Positions 26,472-38,053 of a stretch of 64,000 nucleotides of DNA are shown one piece after another (the first letter of the stretch is position 1; each line of letters opens with the position of its first letter). The translations under genes were made by a program, and so were the position numbers. The DNA is from Amia ocellicauda (Eukaryota > Chordata > Actinopteri > Amiiformes > Amiidae). The notes under the pieces were generated by a model. It had not been told where the DNA came from, searched no databases, and worked only from the letters and a program-made list of their open reading frames with translations. Location of the stretch: the NCBI RefSeq assembly GCF_036373705.1, contig NC_089854.1, positions 25,247,225-25,311,224 on the forward strand, written 5' to 3'.

Positions 26472-27105
26472 GTTACAAAATTGAAGGATTGTAGTGAGCA
26501 GACTCCTATTCTTACACATTTAGAGGACTTCAGGCAAGGAATGACACTGGACTGAAAACAAAGATGACCAGTGGAAAAATTCTTACTGTTACAGCTATGT
26601 GTCCGCTACTTCCAGTACGAAATGAAAAGGAGTTCTCCAATTTATTGTGGAGCTTCACTGTCTTGTGGTAGAGTGGAGACTCAGGTAATGATTACACTGT
26701 CTTTCATTAAGACATGGACTGATGCTGTAGCCAATGGAGTCTCGCATGGTGAAAAAGGTTTCCTAATCATGCTATCTGCATGGCCTATAAAATTAAACAG
26801 GTGGTTCCTAATGAATGGAACCCCCCTGTGAGAAGTGCCATGGGCTATTCAAGAACATTGACTTCCAACCTGCTTACACGGAAAGTGACAAAACACTAGG
26901 CTGGCGTTCTCGTAACTGTGCAGAAACTGAATCTCTCAGCTGCCTCCTGAGTGGAGAAGAGGGGGTATGGAAACAGTTTCATATCTATGTGAAGAACTCG
27001 CATCGGGAACAGGTAGCTATTAACAGGGCAGAGCTTGTAAACTAAGTGAAGAAGAAAGCCCAGTTGCTCAGTTCACAAGGGCTTAAACTCAAACCAGATT
27101 AAATA
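26472..27105 (+). pseudogene. broken last exon of the deaminase-motif gene family (unit 1)
   Basis: This is homologous to the whole last exon of the intact gene at 42422-43132, including its polypyrimidine tract and acceptor (26471/26472). It has an early in-frame TGA after the GMTLD residues, several frameshifts and small deletions, and a stop before the C terminus. The upstream exons are missing. Two motif regions survive: PPCEKCHGLF near 26821-26850 and NCAETESLSCLL near 26918-26950. They align with SPCVKCHRIF and NCAENESLSNLL of the intact copy. It is a pseudogene, but useful evidence that both motifs are conserved in the family. Confidence 0.85.
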
Positions 27106-28150
27106 AAATCAAAGTGCCTTTCAAACTAAGTAATTCAGGCAGATATTTCTGTAAAAAAAAAAAAATACTGACACCAAAAATATTAGATATTTTTGATTTT
27201 ACATAAAACTGACATTCCTGTTAGGACCCAGTATGAATTTGTTAATTAGTCACTTTTGTTTTGAGCTATTTCACTGTGAATATGTTGAAATTGGGTTGTT
27301 GTGATGAGAGGCCCAGGCACAATGAAGATGTGACAATTGATGATCCATTTATTTAAATAAAATCAAAGCAAAAAATATTAAAAACAAAAAAATCATAAGC
27401 TAGTCTCTATAAACTCTATAAGAGAACTTCAACAATTCATATCACTGGGCAGAGTACTGGCATAACCTTTTCTCTCAAATCCCCACTTCAAGTGAGTCCC
27501 ACTCCCTTTTTATACTGAGAATCGTGTTTGGACTAGTCCATATTGCTCTTCCAATTACAATATATGCATATTAAAAAGTTTTAACCACTTAGTACACTAT
27601 TAGAGTATGGCATTAATCATGGTAAGCAAATTCAAAATACATCATTTTCTCTAGTGGAGATCAATACATCTAGCATCTCCCCAGCCCCCCCGTTTTATTC
27701 ACCTTATGTTGATAAGGGCAGCTGTAAGGTCTGAACCTGCAGGTCAAATAAACAGCAGTTCAGGTAAGCAACAAGGGGAAAAAACAGGAGAATGACATGT
27801 TTAAAGCAAAGGTATACTGTAATTACAACTCTAGTTTCATGAATGGCCTTTACATTACCATGCATTTTAGTCCGTAAGTATCTGTTTTTGGAATGGGTTC
27901 ATGAGAGTTCAGAAATGTCCATTTTTTTTAGTGATTCATTGTCTCAACACACATAGATTATGCATAATGCATTACATGAAAGAGGAATAATACCATACAA
28001 TACAATAATACTTTGTCCACCCAAGGTGGAAAATTGTCTTTGGTCTTACTCGATGAAAAACACAACAAAATATAATCCATCCACATACAGATTAATAAAT
28101 ACAATATACGATATGATGATTCCTGAGTCACTGAGCAACTGATGTCGACT
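27106..28150. other. no gene recognised; possible unclassified repeat at 27.3-27.8 kb
   Basis: No exon is visible. The part at about 27300-27560 has the general look of a dispersed repeat, similar in style to the insertion at 22.6 kb, but I cannot classify it. Confidence 0.35.
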
Positions 28151-28154
28151 GTCT

Positions 28155-29460
28155 CATCGGGATCATCCTGATTTTTCTATCACTATAGACAGTGGTGGGG
28201 AGGGGGGGAGCTAGGCTGTAAATTAACCACTGGAAAATTCTAAAATATATGAATAACATTTTACTGTATTTTTCTATTGTTTTTTAAGTCAGGGGCATAC
28301 TGTAGTATTGTTTCTGATGAACTGACTGAATGTTAATTTAGTAATATTTACATTTGTATGTACAGTTTTTATGAGTGAAAAAATACTATTGCTGTATTAT
28401 GTATTTCAGTTAGCCTTCTCTTTATGTAGGTAACCTAAATTTGTTTACTTCTAGTTTTTCCTGTTTTACATGCTAAATCCATACTATTGTGGGCCCTTTT
28501 AGCATGGAGAACATATAGTACTGAGAACAAATATATACAAAACAATTCCCACAGTTGCTGCAATTCTTATGTTTCAATATAAATCTGCTTTAATATAAAC
28601 ATTAGCTGTAAGAATTACATTAAATTATTTTTGTATTATCTCATAAAGCCAGAGTCATTGACATTTTCAATTACAAAATCTTTCAATGATCACTGAACTG
28701 CAATAGAAATTAGACTTAAAGAAAACTTAAAGCTCACACTTTTCTGAAACATTGACTCATAACCTGATGCAGATATTTTGCATTTAATTAAATTGGACTC
28801 AACCCAAATGCTAGGGGCTGGGGAGCCTTTTATTTTTTATTAAGGAGTCGTTTTCTAGAAAGATCATTTGTTTTCAGTTTGCCTAGGGATTTGAAGGTGG
28901 CATGTTTGGAGAACCACTATGCTTAATCTCACTCTGAACTTCAATGGCAGACACTTGAACTCTGAAAACATGAAGGCACAGTTCATATTAAATCATTACA
29001 TTGCATATCATGCAAAAAACAGGAGTCAAATGTGATTGTAGGTGTCTAAACATTTTGACTGATGTTAAATTAGTAATAATCCCACTCCACAGTATATATG
29101 TGGACTCCCAGAAGGGAGAGGACCAAAGGATCCCTATCACTAAACTCCAGGCTATTTACAGGCAGAAACAGCTGATCTGTGGGAGGAGATCTGATGCACA
29201 GGCAGTCAAATTTCAGTCAAATGGAGCTACAATTCATTGTTCCACCCACCCTGAATATAATACCTCTGCCAGACATATCTTGTTTGTTGTTTTAAGTGCT
29301 CTCAGTAAGAAAATTACTTCAATAATTAAAAACTTTAAATTGTGACATGCACCTTTAAATTCTGAATACCTGGAAATACTAGTTTCCAAATGACTCCTGT
29401 TAAACAATGCATATTTTCAAGATGGTCTCCATTTTACAATCACGAAAGAAATGTTACAGA
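28155..29460 (+). pseudogene. rearranged copy of the tmc6 3' end (unit 2)
   Basis: 28155-28985 matches the tmc6 3' UTR and flank (about 20205-21490) with internal deletions. It is followed at 29112-29215 by a degenerate copy of the penultimate coding exon (KGEDQRIPITKLQAIYRQK compared with [19 protein letters not shown]), then more UTR-like sequence to about 29460. The exon therefore lies after the UTR flank, so the order is scrambled relative to the parent. There is no upstream tmc6 sequence and no coding capacity. Confidence 0.8.
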
Positions 29461-30180
29461 TGCCTGTGTGAACTGATGGTGAAGGATTTTGTCTTTGTCT
29501 GCGTTCCCTTTGAATTAAGTTGAATTGGTAAGGTATTCAGTAAAGGTCTATTACTAGTAAAGGGTAGGCTTTGGAAAAGCCCATCTTTTAACGTTAGATC
29601 CTCTCCATGTTTTTAATGGCATATCAAAACTAATTTTTTACACATGCAGTTCCAAATGTATGTAACCGTTAACATTTTTTAAGATAGTTTTATTGCAATC
29701 TTTGTCCTCCTCCACTATTTTCAGTAGCTTTGTTTTACATTTGTATGTACTTTCTGACTGCATCTTGTCCTTTTTAATTTTTTATTTCCTTGTATATCCT
29801 TGTTTTAATCTGTTTTTTTTTAATTATGCAGCACTATGTGCTTGATAAGTGCTATATACATAAAGTTATTATCATTATTATAACACTTATATGTGTAGAT
29901 TTTAGGTAGGCCTACGTAGGCATTATTTATACAACTTTTCTTAAGCCAATAACATGGACAAAGTACACTCCCTCATCACACAGTATGAGTCAATGTCAGT
30001 CACATGAGAACTTCTATCTTTTTCCAAGTCTTTCACAGAACCTTGTAACTTTATTACATTAGATTGTGGGTGGAGCTCAAATGTTACCAACGTCATGTTT
30101 TCTCCATTTCATGAACATGTTTCTGTACACGAAGCTGCTCAGGGCGTCTGGCTACAAACAACCCGGAAGCTACTTGCCCT
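29461..30180. other. no gene recognised
   Basis: AT-rich spacer between the tmc6-tail fragment and the next promoter. I see nothing that I can name. Confidence 0.4.
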
Positions 30181-30350
30181 GCCCTGCCTTCATAGCGCAG
30201 TGAGTCTGCGCAGTGAGTCTGCGCAGTGGCGCCTCGTCTCATAGTCTGAGTCTGGGTGTGAGCAGCGGCCGTGTGTCCCAGGAGCGGTTAGAGACATTTC
30301 TGTAAAGAGCAGAGCCTGTGCTGTAAGACGAGGGACTTAGACAGAAAGCA
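30180..30350 (+). promoter_or_regulatory. promoter and noncoding first exon of US22-like gene 1
   Basis: A GC-rich block with a tandem direct repeat (GTGAGTCTGCGCA twice, 30199-30226) leads to an exon ending AGAAAGCA with donor GTAAGT at 30350/30351. Related sequences stand at 24160-24260 and 52960-53082, in the same position relative to a tmc6-tail copy. A second conserved 5' block (GTTAATGCCGCATCAGCGCC at about 31127) recurs near 53836 as GTTAATACCACATCAGCGCC, and may be an alternative 5' exon or regulatory element. Confidence 0.6.
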
Positions 30351-30800
30351 GTAAGTACATTTAAACGATGTGTTCATATTTATTTCATACAAGCTTGTGT
30401 ATTTATTTGTCGCTGGAAATCCGATCCAGAAACCTTATCAAATCGATACATTATTCTGTAACTTTACAGTTAACGCATTTTTGCTTGCCAAGTGTACACC
30501 TTTTTTTAATTACTGTATTCCAGTAATACATTAGTTCTCTCGCTTAATTTGTTTTGAGTTTCGATTTGGGGGCCATTTTGTGGTGGCGCAGTTAGCAAAC
30601 GTGACAACTGGCCATTTTTGTGTTTTTAAATTTGAAATAAAGCAGATCAACGGCACATTAACCATGTTGATTTATAAATATTTTCTGCAGATTACTTATC
30701 CTTGATCCTTAAATACGGATTTAACTTTTATAACACATTCGCCTTTCAACATCCGGGACTCGCCAGCTTGTGTCGCTTGGGCGTTGAAGGCGGAAGTGAT

Positions 30801-30825
30801 TATTTATTTATTTATTTATTTATTT
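30801..30825. repeat. (TTTA)n microsatellite
   Basis: About six TTTA units in the first intron of US22-like gene 1. Confidence 0.9.
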
Positions 30826-31728
30826 ACTTACTGTAAAACAAAGACACCTTCAATTTACACCAGCAATAAAATAATAAATGTCGAGTACTTTGTTTAAATG
30901 TGACGTTTTAAAATAATGTATTCACACTCTATATTGAAATAGATTCGTCTTTAGTGAAACTTCCGGGTTAACCCCGCATTTTGGAAAGTCTATGCTCGTC
31001 TCTAAAGGGTAAAACACGTCAGGATCAGATCAGGAAACTGTCTGTTCAGACCTCGATCTGCTTGTGATTCAGACAGTGATCTGCGTTATTACCGGATGCC
31101 GCAGACATTAAAGATGAAGTGTAGTGTTAATGCCGCATCAGCGCCTTCATTGGTGCCAGTAGAGGCCCTGGCGGCAGCGCTTCTCACTCGGTGCCCAGCA
31201 GAGTCGCTCGTCGGCGCCCGTGTGAGACGCGCATGAACGGCGGCTCTTCTGGCTGCACCGGTGAGAGGAATGAAAGGAAACCTGATGAGGTGTAACCCTC
31301 TCGTTAACTCTTTAATCCTCTGTGCCGCGTCACTTACCAGAGATGTGGTGGCCAGATTTATGGTAAGTCTGGTTTACACAATAAGGAAATGCACTGTTTT
31401 GACCCAGACAGCTCTGGTTTGTATTTATGTGCATTCGGGACATGTTGCCCGTTGAGGGTTGCTTACAAACCTTCAGATTTGTACATGCAGAGGAAAAACA
31501 AGGCATTGTCTTAACATGTAGCCTGTAGTTTAAATGGTATATAGACCTTTTGAAAAACGTCCTTTATGAACATGTTTGTTGACACAGGTGCACTTCCTGT
31601 TTTGTTTCCCTTTCAGGATTTTCGGCCCGTCAGAAAAACTGGTGCAATTCCAGGACTGATCTACACAAAAACACTATCCACTCGAAAGTGTAGGTAGATT
31701 AAATCGACTTTTCCTGGTGTTAAGAAAG

Positions 31729-34700
31729 ATGCTTCTGTCAGAATCGAGTTCCCACAATGTTGGTTCCTCTGGGGGGAAGTGGTGAGTATTTACAAAGAGT
31801 TTATCACTTTATTCCTTCATCTAATGTAGAATGTGTTGTCCACTGTAATCTTTCGATGGTAATCCTGCATTAATAGCTTTTGAAGTGAATGTGTTTTTTG
31901 CCACAATATCTTGCAAGTATTGCCCCACCCAGGCACACAGATGTGAAATGCAACTGAAAATCCAGTTTTGAACTAGCCACATCTAATTCTCTTCCTCCTC
32001 AGTTTAAAACCGATTTGATGTGCAGACCCTTCTCCTTTAATAGTTTGTTGGCACCACATTGTACTCATACTTTTTCTAAAGTGCAGGGTCTCTCTCCCTT
32101 CTCAATGTTTTATGTGAAACGTAAGGGAAGAGGGAGCAATGTATTCGGCAAACAAAACCGCAACTCCGGTGTCAACAGCATTGAAGACCCTTTCAAGCCA
32201 CTGGAAGTTTCCAAGTCTCCTGTAAAGAATCTGCAAGATGTACACGCGCTTCGGACTGGAGAGATCACTACGATATTTTAACATCAAACGCGGAAACAGT
32301 GAAGCTCTTGATCTGCTACTCTGGACATGATGTACGAAGGATCTGACACTTATTTCCTTGTCTTGTGAATGTTCGTGTGACATGAACTTCTCGTGAGTTT
32401 GCCGACCACTGGAAGCGGGTGTTGTATTGTGCTGTTTTTATGAACTGAACAAATGATCTTGCTCTGTTTTTTCAAAAATGGAGATGGAATCCCCCTCCCA
32501 CTGAAGCTCGTCCCTAACAGAGCGACGTCAAGCAGGAGACGAGACCTCGTCTGCGGCTGAGTTTGTCCTCCTTTTCCTGGTAATGCCTTCGCATTGATCC
32601 AAGCAGCGCTGAAACACTGTTGTGTGTGTGTTACTTGAGGTGCAGAAAACACTATGGAGAGAAATGCGACTCGTTTATGAGCTCAGATACATTGTTAATG
32701 GATGGTTGTTAGCAGGGATTCAGGACCTGCTGTCGGACTGACGGCAAGAAGACAGAACTGGACGGTAAAAGCGCGTTTGTCAATGTAACTACTGGAAGGA
32801 GTGCAGTTAGCAACACCACATCAGACAAAGTGAACTATTGCAACATTGCCGACAGAGAACTGAATGCTGCTGGAAAAGCAGGATTGCTCCTCTGTATGGG
32901 TAGTGTTCACTAGTCCTAGTGAGTCTTCTGACAGAGTTTAAGGGTAGCTGCTGTGTGGAAACTAAACTGTTCAGGTGATTGTCAGGTACTGGATTTTGGG
33001 TGATGCTTCTGTGCAGGTATTTACTTATGAATGGCATATTTATTTTAAATGTATTTATGCATTGTTTTTTGCATGTGTAAAAGTAATTTGTATAGTTATT
33101 TAAAAGTTAAAATGGTAACAATTTTAATCTTTCAGGTCAAAAAATAACAGGAATGGCAACATTAATCACTATGAAATAAAGGATTGTGTTGAGGACTTCT
33201 GCAGTCTTACAATCTGTGAGTATTTTTCTATTTGAACTCAGATTTATTTAACTGTTTTGGATTAATATTACTTTGTTAATGCACAGTCTCAGCACTGCCT
33301 ACTTTAAAAAAGTGAATTGTACTTGTACATGGCTATAGGCCTAATCATAAGCATAAATAATCCTGCCACATAAAAAATGAAAAAGATGTGTAGGAAATTG
33401 GTAAATTATTTTTATTTTTTTAATCTATTTAAATTATTTTAGTTTTGATTTCACCGAATGTGGAGAAATATCACAATTATCTTCTAGTTCACAATTGGTC
33501 TTCTATTGCATCTCAAACCTATGAAAACAGAAACATAGAAAATAAAGTTTGCAATGATCTAAACAAATGTTGACATAATTAAGCTACTTTTATACGAGTG
33601 TGTAGCCATCGAATTGTAGAGGCTGCTGTCTCATTCAGCATGATTTACTCATTGTGATCTGTGTTCACAGCCAGCGAATACCTGGAGAAACTCCTTAAAT
33701 TGGTGGAGAAGCACAGACATAAGAAAGTACCTGTAGGTGGCCCAAGGGGGTCCGATCTGACAATTGGTGGACTTGAAGACACAGTGCTATGTGGGAGAAA
33801 AGAGATGATTGAGGCCTGGGAGGAGCTGTACCTCCCTGAGAGCGAGAAGATGGTTGTTATTGGAAATATTGAGAACTTCCCCAGCTTAGCTGAGGGGCTG
33901 CAGTTGATCATTGTTGTCGACAGCAAGGGCAATGTCTACGCTTATGAAAACGAGGTGTTACATCATGTGTCTACCAGTGTGAAGGACTTCTTCAAATCGA
34001 GAGGCTTGTATCCTCCAATCAGAAGCTACAGAAAGGGAGAATCCATTGAGCCAATGGTAAGGCAGGTGCCATATCTTGTCCATGTGTAAATCACTACTTC
34101 AGGTTTAAAAAAAAAAAAAAAAAAAAAAACGCCAGGCTTAAAAGCCAGAATGTATCTTAAAAAATATATGTATATCATGTGACGTAATTATGTATCAGGT
34201 TGGCTTTCATATATATTTTAACCTTTAGCTGAATTAGTTGAGCAATTCCTCACTTCTCCATCTATCAGCGGCTTGTACAAATGGCTGCCCATGTCAGCTT
34301 GGTGAGAGGTGCATTCAGTGATGGATGAAGTGAGCAAACATCTACCAGTGAGGGAGTTTGGGAAAGGAGGAGCCAGAGCTCAAATAAGGATGACAATAAC
34401 TACATAAACACAAGGGATTGTTATTATTTTCAGAATTAGTCCATTGCAGTCCAGTTCATGGCTTTAATTGAATTTGTTGTTCTGAAAGGATTGTGTGTTT
34501 TATGAAGATAAACTTGAGTTTGAACTGTGCATGCTTGATTTGAGCTACTTTCCAAAATACTTTGTTTGGTTGCTTGAAACTACTGGGTATTTTTCCATTA
34601 ACAAATTGTGTTCTCCTCAAAGACGGAAGAGGAATACCTGGAATTCCAGAAGGATCCGGAGATTCAGGAAATCCAGAGACGTACCCGGGAATTCATAGAG

Positions 34701-34748
34701 AGTAAACAGAAAGACTTTGAGGAAATGCTTGCCTACTTTGAGAGATGA
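31729..34748 (+). CDS. US22/SUKH-like protein, copy 1 (unit 2)
   Basis: Coding exons 31729-31781, 33136-33215, 33671-34056 and 34623-34748 (645 nt, 214 residues). The start exon begins at about 31617 and has no earlier ATG. Residues 1-44 are poorly conserved. The core (47-170) contains W94, ELYLPESEKMVVIG (96-109), SLAEGLQL (116-123), VDSKGNVYAYEN (127-138), HH (142-143), VKDFF (148-152) and PPIRSYRKGE (159-168). A charged, probably helical tail follows. I see no signal peptide or membrane segment. The VVIG strand, a hydrophobic strand ending in D-x-x-G-N-V-Y-A-Y, and a following helix with FF resemble the US22 motif, which is placed in the SUKH (SMI1/KNR4-like) superfamily. That superfamily includes bacterial immunity proteins against nuclease and deaminase toxins, and viral and animal members. 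The gene is secure because its paralogue keeps every splice phase and the total length. The domain name is an inference. It lies upstream of, and in the same direction as, the PCxxC/NCAE gene. Confidence 0.8.
34107..34129. repeat. poly(A) run in last intron of US22-like gene 1
   Basis: A run of about 23 A residues. A similar A run lies at the corresponding place in copy 2 (about 56491-56510). Confidence 0.9.
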
Positions 34749-35092
34749 AACGCCTGCCTCACTACTTCAGTATAAGTAGCAGATAATATGAAGCATAGGT
34801 GTGTGGGCTGGCCTGAGTCCAGATGAGCAGTGATATACTATGTAATATGGAGGGAGGGCGTGGAATTACAATTTAATTTCATATATATTGTAATGCTGCA
34901 CTGGGCGAGCCGCACAACCCTGAACTACCCTGCACTTCCCCGGACTCCGACGGAGGGGAGGACCACCGGAACAGCTGAGCCGCAAGATTGTTGAGAGGAA
35001 GAGATTTCTACAAGATACAGGATTTCTTGATGACTTTGCTTATGGAAACTGACTATGGCTTTGCCTTACTGATGTATATATAAATATATATA

Positions 35093-35189
<97 letters not shown>
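35093..35189. repeat. (TG)n(TA)n microsatellite
   Basis: TG units, then a long TA tract, then a short AC tract. The open frame through it is low-complexity only and is not a gene. Confidence 0.95.
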
Positions 35190-35439
35190 TTCTGAATGAA
35201 CATGAATATCGGAAAACTAAATATATATTTTTAAGAAATGACCCAGTTGTTTGTGTCTTTTTCTTGCATACATTCAGGACCTTTCTGTTACTCAGTAAAC
35301 TGTTACAAAAGCACAGTCAGATCAAACAAAAGCACAGTCAGATCAAACATAACTTAAAAAGTTGAAATGTCTTCATTCCACCGAACAAGCAAAAAAAAAA
35401 AAAAAAATCGCAATAAGCAGCAGGGTATGGGGGTCGGCC

Positions 35440-37515
35440 GGGTAGGGTTGGCCGTGCATGGAGCCGGAGCGGAGCTGCACAGTTTTTGTTAGTTATGCTC
35501 TGGAGCTGAGGTCATGGAACTTCTCCACTCTTTCCCCCTTTCATTAAACTCACCCAGATATTAAGTCCAGTTTAAATTAACAAAATATATAACTAAATGG
35601 GTATTGTTGGGGGTCACTCCAGCTATTAGTACATAATACATTCTTTTTTATTAATTGTAATATGACACCTTCACATTTTCACACCTCTCACTTTCTAAAA
35701 GTAATTCTATAATCTCAGGGCATCTCCCATAAACCACTTGCAAAAGAAGTCAATTTTAACTAAAGATTTATATATTTCAAAATTATTTTATTCCAACCAA
35801 ATTCTTTATCTGCCTAAATTAACCATTTTATAGTCGTATGTTATCAGTGGGACTAAGGGGCCGAGCCCTGATACCATTATTCCTCCTCCAAACTTTACAG
35901 TTGGTCTATGCATTCGTTCAGGTAGCGTTCTCCTGGCATCCGACAAACCCAGATTCCTCCGTCGGACTGCCAGATGGTGAAGCACGATTCATCACTCCAG
36001 AGATCGCATTTCCACTGCTCCCAGGTGAAATGGTGCCGAGCTTTACACCACTCCAGCCGACGCCTGGCATTGCGCATGGAGATCTTAGGCTTGTACGGCT
36101 GCTCGGCCATGGAAACCAATTTCATGAAGCTCTTGACAAACAGTTATTCTGCTGACGTTGCTTCCAGAGGCAGTTTGGCACTCGGAAGTGATTGTTTGCA
36201 ACCAACAAAAGACTATTTTTATGCGCTACATACTTCAGCACTCAACAGTCTCTTTCTGTGAGCTTGTGTGGCCGACCACTTCGCAGCTGAGCTGTTGTTG
36301 CTGCTAGACGTTTCCTCTTAACAATAACAGCACTTGTAGCTCACCAGGGCAGCTCTAGCAGGGCAGACATTTGACAAACTGACTTGTTGGAAAGGTGGCA
36401 TCCAATGAAAGTGCCATGTTGAAAGTCATTGAGCTCTCAGTAAAGTTCATTCTACTGCCAATGCTTGTCTAAGGAGAATGCTGTGTGGCTTGATTTTACA
36501 GTGGCTCTCAAAAGTATTCACCCCCTTGGACTTTTCCACGTCATTGTGTTACAACATGAAATCAGAATGGATTAATCAGGAGTTTTTGCCACTGATCAAC
36601 ACCGAAAATGTGCATAATGTCAAAGTGAAAAATATGATCTGCATTGTTTTCTAAATTAATTACAAATACAAAATAGAAAATAATTGAATTCATAAGTAAT
36701 CACCCCTTCAGTCAATACTTGGTAGAGGCACCTTTGGCAGCAATTACAGCCATGAGTCTACGTGTATAAACCTCTACAAGCTTTGCACATCTGGACACGG
36801 CAATGTTTGCCCATTCTTCTTTGCACAATTGCTCCATCAAGTTGGATGGGGTCCTTTGGCGAAAAGCAATTTTCAACTCTTTCCACATATTCTCAACTGG
36901 ATTGAGGTCTAGGCTTTGACTGGGCCACTCCAGGACATTTACCTTTTTTATTTTTGCCACTCCAGTGTGGCTTTGGCTGTATGTTTGGGGTCATTGCCCT
37001 GCTGGAAGATTAATCTTCAGACTTCAGCAGGTTTTCTTCCAGGATTTCTGTGTAATTGCTGCATCAATTTTCACAATGCTTCACAGTAGGGATGTTCTCA
37101 GGATGACGTGCAGTGTTAGGCTGGCACCAAATGTAGCGCTTAGCGTTGAGGCCAGACCATCAGACCATAGAATCTTCCTCTACTGGGTCTCAGAGTCTCC
37201 CACATGACAAATACACTAATTAGGAGGGGTGTCCACATACTGTTGCTCATGTAGTGTACAAAAGCCGGACAGTCTGGTAAAATACTGGCCGGCATGCAAC
37301 CCTATTGCCACAGACATCTTTACAATTTTCTACTTTTTCATGTTTGAATGGTTGTTATTAATATGTTGCTTTTGTTAAACAGTTATTTACATAAAAGAAG
37401 TAAAAAAAGAAACGTTATAAATAATGATTGCATCCTAGTCTGCAGTTTTTTGTGGCTCCGGAGCTGGAGCTGGGGCTGCTGGAGCCACGCCGGAGCACTG
37501 CCAACCCTACCACCA
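35440..37515. mobile_element. nested Tc1-like elements, possibly inside a larger hAT-like element
   Basis: An outer Tc1-like copy has minus-strand transposase sequence near 36125-35895 (RRRLEWCKARHHFTWEQW, WSDESCF) and ends in GAGGGGTGTCCACATACTG near 37226-37245. It is interrupted at about 36499 by a second Tc1-like element starting CAGTGGCTCTCAAAAG. The second one's minus-strand C-terminal fragment (LDLNPVENMWKELK) lies within 36960-36712. Both lack an intact DDE domain. Flanking TAGGGTTGGC near 35445 and its reverse complement near 37502-37511, each next to GGAGC-rich sequence, may be the ends of a larger hAT-like element. I could not find a matching target duplication. Confidence 0.65.
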
Positions 37516-37929
37516 GGGCCAGGGTTCAACCACTGCTTTACATGAAAACACTTCCCCAAGTACAACTGCAGGGAGACTTGAATGTTTGTTTCACAATTTT
37601 AGATTAAAATATGACACAATTTCACAACATGCCTTGATTTTTGTAATGCCAGCTAGGATGTTTAATCATGGATTCTCAATGTTGCGCAAAATGAATCCAC
37701 CCACCTCCAGCACCGCCAGTCCCTTCACACCCAGGTCCAGTGTACACATATGAACTGATGATTATCTATAGCACCCCTGGGTTATCATATTTCAGACACT
37801 GTATGACAGTTATAGTAGGCTACATCTGCAATATTTTGTATTTTTGGAAGGGGAATGTAGAATTGACTATCTAGTACTGTATTCAAACTTTCAGTTTCGT
37901 TTGCTGTTTTTAAAAGGCGGTGCTAAAGT

Positions 37930-38053
37930 ACCAGGAACTTCTGTTTTTGTAAGAAGCGTCATTTTATTTTCTGGGTGAAACCGAGGATGTTCGTATAATA
38001 TAGGAAAGTGAATTAATGTGCCATGAAGGAGCTTGTGCATTGCTAAAAATAAG
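37930..38053 (+). promoter_or_regulatory. probable promoter/noncoding exon of PCxxC/NCAE gene 1
   Basis: A possible exon ends CTAAAAATAAG with donor GTAGGT at 38053/38054. It is upstream of the translated exons and in the same direction. There is no TATA box at a clear position. This is tentative: the start is not defined and other first exons are possible between 38 and 39.7 kb. Confidence 0.35.

Noticed and set aside
32015-32652. Open frames of 88-100 codons in the intron of US22-like gene 1
   Set aside because: They lie between verified exons, are absent from the paralogous intron as far as I can tell, and show no domain.
35093-35365. Open frame with repeated Tyr-Ile
   Set aside because: It is the translation of a TA microsatellite.
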